Positions 8,748 to 18,226 of a stretch of 64,000 nucleotides of DNA are shown one piece after another. The notes under the pieces were generated by a model. It was not told where the DNA came from, did no database searches, and saw only the letters and a list, made by a program, of their open reading frames with translations. The stretch is from Desulfobacteraceae bacterium. GTDB lineage: Bacteria > Desulfobacterota > Desulfobacteria > Desulfobacterales > Desulfosalsimonadaceae. The position numbers and the translations under genes were made by a program. Where the stretch lies: positions 123,727-187,726 of the forward strand of contig JABZFM010000004.1 of assembly GCA_014237465.1 (NCBI GenBank). Reading direction: 5' to 3'. Position 1 is the stretch's first letter. Each line of letters starts with the position of its first letter.

Positions 8748-9506
8748 ATGACTAACCCGATCATCGAAGTCAGCCATTTATACTTTTCATACAACGGGGC
8801 ACCGGTATTAAGCGACGTGTCGCTGAGTATCAGGGAAAAGGAATTTGTTGCGTTTATCGGACCGAACGGCGGGGGCAAAACAACGCTGATCAAGCTCTTG
8901 CTGGGGATTTTAAAGCCGGACTGCGGCACAATCAAAATTATGGGTCAACCGCCGGCAAAAGTCGCCCATCGCATCGGATATGTCCCCCAGGATGTCAGTA
9001 TCAATAAATCATTTCCCATTTCCGTAATGGATGTGGTTTTAATGGGTCGCCTGCAGTTTCATCGATGGTCCCGGCTTTCAAAAAAAGACGGAATTGCGGC
9101 GAAAAATGCGCTGGAAAGCCTTGAAATGCTTAAATTCCAGAACAGAAAAATTGATGACTTGTCCGGCGGACAACGGGAACGGGTTTTTATCGCAAGGGCT
9201 CTGGCAACTGATCCTGACATCCTGTTTTTAGACGAACCCACGGCAAACATTGACTCACAGGGCAGAACGGACCTTTATTTGTTGTTAAAGGAGTTGAATA
9301 AAACAAAAACCATTTTTGTCGTGAGCCACGATACCATGGTGCTGTCAAGTTATGTTACTTCCGTCGCCTGCGTGAACAAAGACGTGCATTACCATGATGC
9401 CGCCGAAATTACTGAAGAAATGATGGATATGGGCTATCACTGTCCGGTGGAAATCATTGCCCACGGCATCCCACACCGCATCCTGAAAACACACGGGGAT
9501 AAATAA
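8748..9506 (+). CDS. metal ABC transporter ATP-binding protein (ZnuC-like)
   Basis: A 252-aa cytoplasmic ATPase that powers the importer. Walker A is GPNGGGKTTL (about residues 38-47), the signature is LSGGQRERVFIARAL, Walker B is ILFLDEPTA, and the switch His follows in FVVSHD. The gene starts 4 nt after the binding-protein stop and its TAA overlaps the permease ATG by one base. This is consistent with one transcript and coupled translation. Confidence 0.92.
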   Translation: MTNPIIEVSHLYFSYNGAPVLSDVSLSIREKEFVAFIGPNGGGKTTLIKLLLGILKPDCGTIKIMGQPPAKVAHRIGYVPQDVSINKSFPISVMDVVLMGRLQFHRWSRLSKKDGIAAKNALESLEMLKFQNRKIDDLSGGQRERVFIARALATDPDILFLDEPTANIDSQGRTDLYLLLKELNKTKTIFVVSHDTMVLSSYVTSVACVNKDVHYHDAAEITEEMMDMGYHCPVEIIAHGIPHRILKTHGDK

Positions 9507-10330
9507 TGATCGAGGCGCTTCAATTTGAATTCATGAGAAACGCGGTGATTGCGGGATTCTTCGCCAGCCTGATTTGCGGAGTGATCGGCTCATTTGTGGT
9601 GGTCAACCGCCTGGTTTTTCTTGCCGGCGGTATTGCCCATGCCGCGTTTGGGGGAATCGGGATTGCCTTATTCTTTGGTGTACCCTACATGCTCGGCACC
9701 CTGGGTTTTTCCCTGCTGGCCGCCCTGATCATGACCGCCGTTGTTCTAAAAAACAAAAGCCGTGCAGATACGTTTATTGGAATTCTCTGGGCGGTGGGGA
9801 TGGCCACTGGTATCATACTGCTGGATCTGACGCCCGGATACAATGTCAACCTCATAAGTTATCTTTTCGGGAGCATCCTTGCCGTGCCGACGTCTGATAT
9901 CTGGTGGATGCTCGGATTAAGCTTCTTTACCATAGTATCCACTGGGTTTTTTTACCGGGACCTCCTGGCAATCTCCTATGATGATGAATTTGCCAAGTTG
10001 CGGGGCGTACCGGTAAACCTGATTTATTTTCTGTTCATCGGCCTGATTGCCGTATCCATTGTGATCCTTATCCGGGTGGTGGGCCTGATTTTAGTAATCG
10101 CGCTGTTGACCATCCCCCCCTATATCGCAGAAAAATATTCCAGGTCACTTTCAAAAATGATGATACTGTCCACCATTTTGGCGGGTGTGTTTAACTTAAG
10201 CGGTTTATGGCTTGCGTATACGTATAACTTAACATCCGGGGCCACGATTATTCTGGTTGCCGCCGCAGCCTTTTTTATATCCATGATTTTTGATATGTTT
10301 TTTTTAAAAAAACACCCGGAGTTAACTTAA
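9506..10330 (+). CDS. metal ABC transporter permease (ZnuB-like)
   Basis: A 274-aa integral membrane protein of the ABC-3 permease family, with about 7-8 hydrophobic segments. Conserved sequence includes FLAGGIAHAAFGGIGIALFF (about 45-64), GILWAVGMATGIIL, and RVVGLILVIALLTIPPYIA with the family's late Pro-rich helix. It forms the channel with the two upstream products. A run of Lys codons (FFLKKHPELT) ends the protein. Confidence 0.92.
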   Translation: MIEALQFEFMRNAVIAGFFASLICGVIGSFVVVNRLVFLAGGIAHAAFGGIGIALFFGVPYMLGTLGFSLLAALIMTAVVLKNKSRADTFIGILWAVGMATGIILLDLTPGYNVNLISYLFGSILAVPTSDIWWMLGLSFFTIVSTGFFYRDLLAISYDDEFAKLRGVPVNLIYFLFIGLIAVSIVILIRVVGLILVIALLTIPPYIAEKYSRSLSKMMILSTILAGVFNLSGLWLAYTYNLTSGATIILVAAAAFFISMIFDMFFLKKHPELT

Positions 10331-10371
10331 TATTACCAATCATAATTATAAAAACCAGCTGAAATTTAGCA

Positions 10372-10884
10372 ATGAATTTGATTTCTTTTCACATAAACAC
10401 TGTTAATACCTGCAAACGTCTATTCTCAGGCGGTTTGTCAGTTCATGTGACCGTCTGTTTATTATTTTTCAGTTTACTTTTGCTTTTCACCGGATGCAGC
10501 ATACATAAACCTTCAACTGCAGCCGACCGCTATGGTGAATCCCCGGGATCACAGATTATCCATTTCTATCAGGGTCCTTTAAATCACCTTTCTGCTGTAC
10601 GATACGGAGGATGCCCCATGCATCCCAACTGCTCGGAGTACGGTCTTTCAGCCATTGAAAAGCATGGCGCTTTGATCGGCTGGATGATGATGTTTGACCG
10701 TTTGACCAGATGCGGTTTGGATGAAACCCATCTGTCACCGGAAGTAATAGTTGATGGGCGCTGGAAATATATTGATACCCTGGAACAAAATGATTTTTGG
10801 TGGTGTTCGGCAAATAAAAATACATTTTTGATAAAAACGCAACCTTCAGAACAATCCCTTCAATGGGGGATTTCAATAGAATAA
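10372..10884 (+). CDS. YidD-domain lipoprotein
   Basis: The 170-aa product has an N-terminal hydrophobic stretch ending in a lipobox (LFTGCS, Cys near residue 42). A region resembling the YidD membrane-protein-insertion factor follows: HPNCSEYGLSAIEKHGALIGW, then DRLTRCGLDETH, matching the family's CSEYALEAIEKHG and RILRC-x-P segments. Ordinary YidD proteins are about 80 aa and cytoplasmic-face. Here the domain appears to be exported and lipid-anchored and lacks the usual CRF-x-PTCS Cys (it reads CPMHPNCS). It follows the transporter by 41 nt and may be co-transcribed. Function unknown. Confidence 0.65.
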   Translation: MNLISFHINTVNTCKRLFSGGLSVHVTVCLLFFSLLLLFTGCSIHKPSTAADRYGESPGSQIIHFYQGPLNHLSAVRYGGCPMHPNCSEYGLSAIEKHGALIGWMMMFDRLTRCGLDETHLSPEVIVDGRWKYIDTLEQNDFWWCSANKNTFLIKTQPSEQSLQWGISIE

Positions 10885-10942
10885 ATTTATGACCTTCTCA
10901 ATCATTTTTTTTCATTTTTACACTAAAATTCATCTTAACACT

Positions 10943-10977
10943 TTTGCACAAAGTAAGCAATGCTTACTTTGTGCAAA
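10943..10977. promoter_or_regulatory. 35-bp near-perfect palindrome (operator candidate)
   Basis: Two 17-bp perfect arms surround a single central A at 10960; the core is GTAAGCA-A-TGCTTAC. A one-base loop and no following T-run argue against a terminator, and the length and symmetry suggest a regulator-binding site. A weaker related palindrome, TAAGTA-N5-TACTTA, lies at 11050-11066, next to a TTGACT box at 11032. Both sit upstream of the mutase gene. Confidence 0.5.
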
Positions 10978-11088
10978 GAATATTTCAAATCCTTATATAT
11001 CAATAATATACAGTTTTATGAGATAAATATATTGACTTTAATATTCGTATAAGTAATGCATACTTACAATAAAAAAATAAAATCTGGT

Positions 11089-11178
11089 TATCCACTTCGC
11101 TTAAGTTAAGCAAAAAATGTTTTGTTTTCCTGATAATCAAATACGCAATATTTTGGGCTGACTTAACTCAAGTGGATA
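11089..11178. repeat. 90-bp imperfect inverted repeat
   Basis: TATCCACTT...TTAAGT (11089-11111) is mirrored by ACTTAA...AAGTGGATA (11157-11178) around an AT-rich centre. It has no coding potential and looks like a small palindromic dispersed element. The 10885-11433 intergenic stretch holds the operator-like palindromes, this element and the following one, and no gene. Confidence 0.45.
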
Positions 11179-11250
11179 TGCAGGAAGTTTTAATCGCTAA
11201 ATTCGAGCATTACGAGATGATTGTTATACGCCAGCCTTCAGTCTTCTAAC

Positions 11251-11395
11251 TAGTGTGTGAACGAAAAGCTGGAAATTTTTCCAAGTACAAGGCTGGCGAA
11301 AATTTTAACCGGAGGAATACATTGAGTATTTTGAGGATTAAAATTTAAACCCAACGCAGTAATTGGGAAAATTGACGGTTTTCGTTCGGGCACTA
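11251..11395. mobile_element. MITE-like element, 145 bp
   Basis: Terminal inverted repeats TAGTGTGTGAACGAAAA (11251-11267) and TTTTCGTTCGGGCACTA (11379-11395) match over 14 of 17 positions, and the ends share TA with the flanks. The element at 63588-63762 has the same ends. It has no ORF. It lies 38 bp before the mutase start, so it could carry or separate promoter signals. Confidence 0.55.
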
Positions 11396-11433
11396 ACTAA
11401 ACACCTGAGCACTGGCAATTATAAGGAGAAAAA

Positions 11434-14400
11434 ATGTACCAGGAAAGTGAAGCATACATCCCCAAACACCCCACCCGTGTCGTGACAGCGACCTCTCTTT
11501 TTGACGGCCATGATGCGGCCATCAATATTATCCGGAGAATTTTACAGGATTCCGGGGCGGAAGTCATTCATCTGGGGCACAACCGGTCAGTTATGGAAAT
11601 CGCAAAAGCAGCGATTGAAGAAGATGTCCAGGGAATTGCCATCTCCAGTTACCAGGGCGGTCATATTGAATTTTTTAAATACCTGTATGATCTTCTTCAG
11701 GAAAAAGGCGCCACCCATATTAAAATATTCGGCGGCGGCGGCGGTGTGATCGTTCCAAAAGAAATCAAAGAGCTTGAAGATTACGGAATCACAAAAATTT
11801 ATTCCCCGGCAGACGGTTCGCAAATGGGGCTCCAGGGAATGATCAATCATATGATGAGCGAAATGGATTTCCTGCCCGTAATCAATAATAAAACTGACTT
11901 CAAGGATATGACGCCGGCGAATAGTATCCCGGTGGCCCGACTGATTTCAGCTGCGGAATACGATGTTGCCGGTCAAAACGATATATTCAAAAGTATCAGG
12001 GAAAGTCTTTATGAGAACCTGAAGGACAAAACAGCTCCGGTCATCGGCATCACGGGGACCGGCGGGGCCGGTAAATCATCTTTGACGGATGAACTGGTTA
12101 TCCGACTGCTTCATGACCTTGAAAATATTCACATTGGCATCATCTCCTGCGATCCGTCCCGCAGAAGAACCGGCGGTGCCCTTCTTGGCGACCGGATACG
12201 GATGAACAGTATTGATACGGACCGGGTCTATATGAGAAGCTTGGCTATCCGTGAATCCGGATTAGAGCTTCCGGAAGTACTGCCGGAAGCCATCAATATT
12301 TTAAAAGCCTCCGGATTTGATTTAATTATTGCCGAAACCGCAGGTATCGGACAGGGATCATCCCGGATTTTCGATTTTACAGACCTGTCGGTTTATGTCA
12401 TGACCAGCGATTACGGTGCGGCATCACAACTGGAAAAAATCGATATGCTGGATTACGCGGACATTGTCGTGGTGAATAAATATGACAAGGAAGGGAGCGA
12501 AGATGCCCTGCGGGATGTGCAAAAGCAGGTCCAGCGTAACCGGAAAACATGGGATATCCCCCAGGAAGAGATGCCGGTTTTCGGGACTATTGCATCCAAA
12601 TTCAATGATGACGGCGTGACCGCCCTGTATGATTTCCTGTTAAAAACCATTGCGGAAAAAACTGGCATTACTTTCAAAAAAGAGCTGCCTGAAATTAAAT
12701 CCCGAGTGTCTACTTCAAAGACGATTTTTGTTCCGCCGGAACGGGTCCGCTATCTTTCTGAAATTGCGGATTGTGTAAAGAGTTATCACAAACAAACAAA
12801 AAAACAGGCAAAGGCGTTAAGGCGCGTCTGGCACCTGAATGAAACAGCGTCAGGAATTACCGGTCAGGATACGGCCATTAAAAACAACAAACAACTTTTG
12901 GATCTTCTTAAAGAACAAATAAAAGATGCGGAGGCTCTGGTCGAACAGCCCACCCGGAAAGTCATGGCCCAATGGGAAAAAATCCAAACCGATTATACAA
13001 AAGACGAACTGGTCTATCATGTCCGGAATAATGAAATCCGGATACCGCTCTCCACCCGGTCTCTGTCTCACACGCGAATTCCCAAAATTGCCCTCCCCGC
13101 CTTTGAGGATCCCGGAGAAATCTATGCCTGGATGCGCCGGGAAAATGTGCCAGGCTGCTTTCCCTATACGGCCGGAGTGTTCCCCCTAAAACGTACCGAT
13201 GAAGATCCAACCCGAATGTTTGCCGGTGAAGGCGATCCGGCCCGCACAAACAGACGATTTAAACTGCTGTCCGGAGATTATGAGGCCAATCGTCTGTCAA
13301 CTGCGTTTGATTCGGTCACCCTCTACGGATTTGATCCGGATACCCGGCCGGATGTATTTGGAAAAGTCGGCACATCCGGTGTCAGTGTCTGCAGCATTGA
13401 AGATGTAAAAATACTTTATAAGGGGTTTGATCTGGCATCTCCCAACACCTCAGTGTCCATGACGATTAACGGGCCGGCGCCCATGATGCTGGCCATGTTT
13501 TTGAATACCGCCATTGACCAGCAGGTGGATAAATTTAAATCTGAAAAAGGACGCCCGCCCACGGAAACGGAATGCACCGGAATAAAAACGACCGTGCTGT
13601 CACAGGTTCGCGGAACGATTCAGGCGGATATTCTAAAGGAAGACCAGGGGCAGAATACCTGTATTTTTTCCGTGGACTTTGCCTTAAAAATGATGGGCGA
13701 TATCCAGGAATATTTTAATCAAAACAATATCCGGAATTTTTATTCCGTATCTGTCTCCGGGTACCATATTGCCGAGGCTGGCGCTAACCCCATCTCACAG
13801 GTTGCGTTCACCCTTGCCAACGGGTTCACCTATGTGGAGTACTACCTGTCCCGCGGGATGCCCATTGACAGTTTCGCACCCAACCTGTCATTCTTTTTTT
13901 CAAGCGGCATGGACCCGGAATACAGCGTCATCGGCCGTGTGGCCAGGCGCATCTGGGCCATTGCCATGAAAGAAAAATACGGGGCTTCCGAACGATCGCA
14001 AATGCTGAAATATCATATTCAAACCTCCGGGCGGTCATTGCACAGCCAGGAAATTCAGTTCAATGATATCCGCACCACCATGCAGGCGTTATATGCAATT
14101 TATGACAACTGCAACAGCCTGCATACCAATGCCTATGATGAAGCCGTGACGACCCCGACCGAAGAATCGGTACGCCGCTCCCTTGCCATCCAGCTTATTA
14201 CAAACCGTGAACTGGGGATGGCGAAAAACGAAAATATGAACCAGGGCAGTTTTTTCATTGAGACCCTGACAGACCTTGTTGAAGAAGCGATCCTGGCTGA
14301 ATTTAACCGGATCACCTCCCGCGGAGGTGTTAAAGGTGCCATGGAACGCGGATACCAGCGAAGTAAAATCCAGGATGAGTCGATTTACTATGAACGGTTA

Positions 14401-14715
14401 AAGCATTCCGGTGAGTTTCCCATCATCGGCGTGAATACGTTTCTCAATCCCAACGCGAATGATACGGAAACCATATCCAACCTTGAACTGGCCCGTGCAA
14501 CGGATGGCGAAAAACAGTCTCAGCTCAAACGTAGAAATAATTTTGTCAAAACAAATCAGGACAAGTCACCAGCAGCTCTTGAGCGGTTGAAAAAAGTTGC
14601 CCTTGCCGGAGAAAATATTTTTGCTGAAATGATGAATACGGTAAAATACTGCACTTTGGGGCAAATTACGCAAGCCCTTTATGAAGTGGGGGGGAAGTAC
14701 CGGCGCAACATGTAA
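11434..14715 (+). CDS. icmF: fused acyl-CoA mutase (IcmF type)
   Basis: A 1093-aa adenosylcobalamin-dependent carbon-skeleton mutase with its G-protein chaperone in one chain. Order: B12-binding domain (about 15-145, base-off His26 in DGHDAA); MeaI-like GTPase (Walker A GTGGAGKS near 208-215, [19 protein letters not shown]); linker; large mutase TIM-barrel (about 560-1093, [31 protein letters not shown]). Residues aligned by eye with the methylmalonyl-specific Tyr/Arg read Phe583 (GVF) and Gln740 (DQGQNTCIF), as in isobutyryl-CoA mutases. It therefore likely interconverts isobutyryl- and butyryl-CoA, or a similar branched/linear pair. GGAG lies before ATG 11434. A thiolase follows. Confidence 0.9.
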   Translation: MYQESEAYIPKHPTRVVTATSLFDGHDAAINIIRRILQDSGAEVIHLGHNRSVMEIAKAAIEEDVQGIAISSYQGGHIEFFKYLYDLLQEKGATHIKIFGGGGGVIVPKEIKELEDYGITKIYSPADGSQMGLQGMINHMMSEMDFLPVINNKTDFKDMTPANSIPVARLISAAEYDVAGQNDIFKSIRESLYENLKDKTAPVIGITGTGGAGKSSLTDELVIRLLHDLENIHIGIISCDPSRRRTGGALLGDRIRMNSIDTDRVYMRSLAIRESGLELPEVLPEAINILKASGFDLIIAETAGIGQGSSRIFDFTDLSVYVMTSDYGAASQLEKIDMLDYADIVVVNKYDKEGSEDALRDVQKQVQRNRKTWDIPQEEMPVFGTIASKFNDDGVTALYDFLLKTIAEKTGITFKKELPEIKSRVSTSKTIFVPPERVRYLSEIADCVKSYHKQTKKQAKALRRVWHLNETASGITGQDTAIKNNKQLLDLLKEQIKDAEALVEQPTRKVMAQWEKIQTDYTKDELVYHVRNNEIRIPLSTRSLSHTRIPKIALPAFEDPGEIYAWMRRENVPGCFPYTAGVFPLKRTDEDPTRMFAGEGDPARTNRRFKLLSGDYEANRLSTAFDSVTLYGFDPDTRPDVFGKVGTSGVSVCSIEDVKILYKGFDLASPNTSVSMTINGPAPMMLAMFLNTAIDQQVDKFKSEKGRPPTETECTGIKTTVLSQVRGTIQADILKEDQGQNTCIFSVDFALKMMGDIQEYFNQNNIRNFYSVSVSGYHIAEAGANPISQVAFTLANGFTYVEYYLSRGMPIDSFAPNLSFFFSSGMDPEYSVIGRVARRIWAIAMKEKYGASERSQMLKYHIQTSGRSLHSQEIQFNDIRTTMQALYAIYDNCNSLHTNAYDEAVTTPTEESVRRSLAIQLITNRELGMAKNENMNQGSFFIETLTDLVEEAILAEFNRITSRGGVKGAMERGYQRSKIQDESIYYERLKHSGEFPIIGVNTFLNPNANDTETISNLELARATDGEKQSQLKRRNNFVKTNQDKSPAALERLKKVALAGENIFAEMMNTVKYCTLGQITQALYEVGGKYRRNM

Positions 14716-14716
14716 T

Positions 14717-14773
14717 ATGAATTCCGAATTTGCAATTTAAGATGACAAAGTTTATTCAAAATTCGTAATTCAT
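14717..14773. repeat. inverted repeat between mutase and thiolase
   Basis: ATGAATTCCGAATTT (14717-14731) pairs with AAATTCGTAATTCAT (14759-14773) with one mismatch, enclosing 27 nt. There is no T-run, so it is more likely a small dispersed palindrome or an mRNA hairpin than a factor-independent terminator. Confidence 0.4.
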
Positions 14774-14810
14774 TATTTCAAACCATAATTTTTATAAAGG
14801 AATTCATATA

Positions 14811-15986
14811 ATGAAAGAAGCGGTTATTGTCAGTGCGGTACGGACACCTTTGGGCGGGTTTAACGGCAGTTTAAGCGGCATCGGGGGAACAAATCTGGGC
14901 GCAAAAGTCATTGAAAAAGCCGTGTTGCGTGCGGGCATTGAAAAAGATTCGGTGGATGAAGTGATAATGGGGATGGTGCTGCCGTGCGGCTATGGCCAGA
15001 ACCCGGCAAAACAGGCAGCGGTAAAAGCCGGGATGCCCTGGGAAGCGGAATGTCTGACCATTAACAAAGTTTGCGGGTCCGCGCTGAAGTCCGTGATGAT
15101 AGCGGCCCAGGCGATTGCCGTCGGGGATGCGGATATTGTTGTGGCGGGCGGCATGGAAAATATGTCCATGGCACCCTACTACCTTGAAAAAGCCCGGTTC
15201 GGCTACCGCATGGGCCCGGGAAAACTTGAAGACCACATGCTTCATGATGGTTTGTGGGATATCGTCAATGATGTTCACATGGGCATTTCAAATGAGCTGT
15301 GTTCTGAAAAATACAATGTATCCCGTGAAGACCAGGACCGTTATGCAGCCGAATCATATCATCGCGCCCTTTCGGCCATCAGCAACCATCGTTTTAAGAA
15401 GGAAATAATACCGATTGAGATACCGCAGCGCAAAGGCAACCCGGTTTTATTTGATACAGACGAGACTGTTGTGGATACCCCCTATGATGTGCTGGCAAAA
15501 ATGAAACCCGCGTTTACAAAAAACGGAAAGGGAACTGCGGGCAATGCATCCATCATCAGTGACGGGGCATCTGCTGTTGTGGTCATGTCCAAAGAAAGGG
15601 CGACTGCCCTGGGCTGCACCGTCATGGCCCATATCGGGGCCCAGGCATCATACGGTCTTGACATGAAATATGTACTGGTGGCCCCTATCTGGGCGGTGCC
15701 CAAATGTCTTAAAAAAGAAGGCATCAGCAAAGACGATGTAGACCTTTATGAAATCAACGAGGCGTTCAGCGGATCAACTGTATCGGTTTTAAAAACACTT
15801 GAACTGGATCCGTCAAAAGTAAACGTCAATGGCGGCGCTGTTGCACTGGGACATCCCATTGGCGCTAGCGGCTGCCGGGTCCTGGTGACATTGATCCATG
15901 AAATGATCCGGCAGGACAAAAAAACCGGACTGGCCTCCCTCTGTCTTGGCGGCGGGGAAGCTGTGGCTTTGGTTGTGAACCGGTAA
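14811..15986 (+). CDS. acetyl-CoA C-acyltransferase (thiolase)
   Basis: A 391-aa cytoplasmic thiolase, the usual length. The nucleophile Cys88 lies in [11 protein letters not shown]. The catalytic His is in [14 protein letters not shown], and the second Cys in [12 protein letters not shown] near the C-terminus. It cleaves 3-ketoacyl-CoA with CoA, or condenses two acetyl-CoA. Placement behind the acyl-CoA mutase fits a butyryl/acetoacetyl-CoA route for oxidising or building short branched acids. AAAGGA precedes ATG 14811. The 95-nt gap with an inverted repeat leaves cotranscription uncertain. Confidence 0.92.
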   Translation: MKEAVIVSAVRTPLGGFNGSLSGIGGTNLGAKVIEKAVLRAGIEKDSVDEVIMGMVLPCGYGQNPAKQAAVKAGMPWEAECLTINKVCGSALKSVMIAAQAIAVGDADIVVAGGMENMSMAPYYLEKARFGYRMGPGKLEDHMLHDGLWDIVNDVHMGISNELCSEKYNVSREDQDRYAAESYHRALSAISNHRFKKEIIPIEIPQRKGNPVLFDTDETVVDTPYDVLAKMKPAFTKNGKGTAGNASIISDGASAVVVMSKERATALGCTVMAHIGAQASYGLDMKYVLVAPIWAVPKCLKKEGISKDDVDLYEINEAFSGSTVSVLKTLELDPSKVNVNGGAVALGHPIGASGCRVLVTLIHEMIRQDKKTGLASLCLGGGEAVALVVNR

Positions 15987-16038
15987 TCGCCAGGATTCTT
16001 TCTGACTTAGGAACCCCAGCTGACAGCGCTGCACTCCT

Positions 16039-16070
16039 GTAGGTTGGGTAGAGCGTAGCGAAACCCAACA
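16039..16070 (+). repeat. REP sequence (forward copy)
   Basis: A 32-bp unit starting GTAGGTTGGGTAGAGCG and ending GAAACCCAACA; TTGGGT pairs with ACCCAA to make a small hairpin. It lies 32 bp before the RAYT transposase gene and recurs at 16789 and, inverted, at 16681. Confidence 0.85.
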
Positions 16071-16101
16071 AAATTATAATTTAACCAAATTCAAACAAAA
16101 C

Positions 16102-16644
16102 ATGAGATATCGGCGGGCCAGGGCAAAAGGCGGAACATATTTTTTCACGGTTGTTACACACAACCGGGACCAGATTCTGACTGAACCTGAAAATGCACAA
16201 TTGCTTCGTCAATCGATTAAACATGTTATGAATAATCATCCGTTTAAAATCGATGCGTTTATTTTATTACCTGATCACCTGCATTGTATATGGACCCTGC
16301 CGGATGAAGACGACGATTTTTCAACCCGCTGGCGGTTAATTAAAAGTACCTTTACCCGGCAATGCAGCGATAAATATAAACGTAAGGCAACGCAATCAAA
16401 GGGGCTTAAAAAAGAACAGATGATCTGGCAACGGCGTTTTTGGGAGCACCAGATAACAGATGATAATGATTTTAAAAACCATGTTGACTATATTCACTAT
16501 AATCCGGTTAAGCATCAATATGCGGAGTCACCGAAAGATTGGATTTATTCAAGTTTTCATAAATATGTTCGTGAAGGAAAGTATAAAAATAATTGGGGGA
16601 GCAGACAGAATATAGAATTTAGCAATCTAATCGGGTATGAGTAA
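16102..16644 (+). CDS. REP-associated tyrosine transposase (RAYT)
   Basis: A 180-aa member of the Y1/HUH transposase group (IS200-like TnpA_REP). It has the metal-binding HUH motif at His59/His61 (LLPDHLHCIW) and the catalytic Tyr in DYIHYNPVKH (Tyr130 by family alignment). Length and a basic C-terminus are typical. Such proteins cut and join single-stranded REP hairpins. Here the gene is flanked by REP copies in both orientations within 150 bp, so the whole 16039-16846 block is one RAYT/REP unit. No inactivating change was seen. Confidence 0.93.
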   Translation: MRYRRARAKGGTYFFTVVTHNRDQILTEPENAQLLRQSIKHVMNNHPFKIDAFILLPDHLHCIWTLPDEDDDFSTRWRLIKSTFTRQCSDKYKRKATQSKGLKKEQMIWQRRFWEHQITDDNDFKNHVDYIHYNPVKHQYAESPKDWIYSSFHKYVREGKYKNNWGSRQNIEFSNLIGYE

Positions 16645-16680
16645 TGCAAAAATGCAAAAGAATCAACCTGATTTTTATAT

Positions 16681-16712
16681 TGTTGGGTTTCGCTACGCTC
16701 AACCCAACCTAC
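16681..16712 (-). repeat. REP sequence (inverted copy)
   Basis: Reverse complement of the 16039 unit with one base changed in the loop side. It lies 36 bp after the transposase stop. With the forward copy at 16789 it forms a head-to-head pair, the arrangement of a BIME-like element. Confidence 0.85.
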
Positions 16713-16788
16713 GGAATGATAAACAAAAAACGCAGACATTGTCAGATTTTGCCCGTGAAACCTTTCCTCAGAAAAATATCGAATTATC

Positions 16789-16846
16789 GTAGGTTGGGTA
16801 GAGCGTAGCGAAACCCAACAGACTGAACAAGCTCAACCCAACCTAC
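16789..16846 (+). repeat. REP sequence plus partial inverted copy
   Basis: A full forward unit (16789-16820) identical to that at 16039 is followed at once by GCTCAACCCAACCTAC (16831-16846), the inverted half of a further unit. The region 16645-16912 holds these repeats and no gene. Confidence 0.8.
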
Positions 16847-16912
16847 AAAGTTATGAGTAAAAACCCCACATATTATGAGTTTTTCCCAACATAAAAGATC
16901 CGAATCGTTTTA

Positions 16913-18124
16913 TTACTGCATCAATTCCCCGACCAGTTCCTCACATTCGGCCAGCGTCATAATCCTTGGCACCGGATAGTCGGGATGTGCTTCATCCAAA
17001 GCCCGTTTGGCAATCAGCGGAATATCTTCTTCCCGGAGTTCTTTGATAAAGGTCGGGATCGCCATATTGATGTTCATGGTTTTTACTTTTTCTATAAACT
17101 GATGCGATAGTTCTTCTTCCGACTCCCCTTTTGTACCAATACCGCCGGCAATCGCCAGACCTGCCAGTTTTTTCTCCGCTTCTTCACGGCAGAACTCCAG
17201 TACATAAGGCAGGATAATGGCATTGGCCAGGCCATGGGGCACGCCGTAAAGGCCGCCCATATTGTGCGCAATGGCATGCACATATCCCACATAGGCCCTT
17301 GTAAATGCAGCCCCTGCGTAAAAAGAGGCCAGCGCCATATTGTTGCGCGCTTCCAGGTTATCTCCATTTTGATACGCTTCTTCAAGATTTTCAAAAATCA
17401 ATTTTGTGGCATTTTCCGCATTTTCATCGGTAAATTTACTACCATTCAAACCAATATATGCTTCCACCGCATGCGTCAGCGCATCCATTCCCGTCGTGGA
17501 CGTGATATGCGGCGGCAATCCCACCATCAATTCGGGGTCCAAAACAGCAATTTTGGGTATCAGTTTTAAATCATTGATAGCAAATTTTTCATGGGTGGCA
17601 GCATCCGTGATAACAGCGGCAACCGTCGTTTCAGAACCGGTCCCTGCCGTGGTGGGCACACAGAAAAAAGGCGGGATCGGCAAAATCACCCTGAACAGTC
17701 CCTTCATCCGTTTCACAGAAATAAAAGGGTTTGAAAGCCTGGCCCCAATAATCTTGGCACAATCAATGGCAGATCCACCGCCAAAACCGATGATGCCGTC
17801 GCATTTGTTCTTTTGATAGACCTTTTTGCCGTTTTCCACACTCTCAATGGTTGGATTGGGTTCGACATCGTCATAAACCGAATATTTCACCCCGTTTTCT
17901 TCAAGCGAATCAAAGAGTCCTTCAGGCAGTTTTAAATCCATTAAAACCTTGTCTGTCACCACCAGCACATTTTTAAGCCCCCTGACCTTAATGTTTTCAG
18001 CCAGTTTCCTGACACTTCCAGGTCCGGTTAACAATACAGGTACGGGAAAGGGTAAAACCATGGAAGCAACCTTCATAACCCGTTGCTGTGTCCGGTAGAG
18101 TCTTTTTTTTAATGTCCAGATCAT
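16913..18124 (-). CDS. iron-containing alcohol dehydrogenase
   Basis: A 403-aa group III (Fe-activated) alcohol/aldehyde oxidoreductase using NAD(P). The nucleotide-binding GFGGGSAIDCAK lies near residue 115 and PTTAGTGSE near 155. The metal-ligand signatures are GMDALTHAVEAY and YVHAIAHNMGG...GVPHGLANA. AGGAG a few nt before ATG 18124 supports this start, although it leaves a rather long basic N-terminus (MIWTLKKRLYRTQQR). Substrate is unknown. It converges on the REP/RAYT block and lies about 100 nt after the FmdB-like gene. Confidence 0.9.
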   Translation of the reverse strand: MIWTLKKRLYRTQQRVMKVASMVLPFPVPVLLTGPGSVRKLAENIKVRGLKNVLVVTDKVLMDLKLPEGLFDSLEENGVKYSVYDDVEPNPTIESVENGKKVYQKNKCDGIIGFGGGSAIDCAKIIGARLSNPFISVKRMKGLFRVILPIPPFFCVPTTAGTGSETTVAAVITDAATHEKFAINDLKLIPKIAVLDPELMVGLPPHITSTTGMDALTHAVEAYIGLNGSKFTDENAENATKLIFENLEEAYQNGDNLEARNNMALASFYAGAAFTRAYVGYVHAIAHNMGGLYGVPHGLANAIILPYVLEFCREEAEKKLAGLAIAGGIGTKGESEEELSHQFIEKVKTMNINMAIPTFIKELREEDIPLIAKRALDEAHPDYPVPRIMTLAECEELVGELMQ

Positions 18125-18226
18125 ATTTTTCTCCTGTTATTTTTTCGATGATATCTTTGGCATAAGTATCAAACTCAAATCCAATTATAGTCAGGGCATA
18201 TTTTTTTCTCTTAACCAAAAAAATAA

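Noticed and set aside
10943..10977. Terminator for the YidD-domain gene
   Set aside because: A one-base centre cannot form a stable hairpin loop and no T-run follows; an operator fits better.
17997..18218. 73-codon ORF overlapping the alcohol dehydrogenase start
   Set aside because: It reads through the dehydrogenase N-terminal region in another frame and shows no family match or ribosome-binding site.
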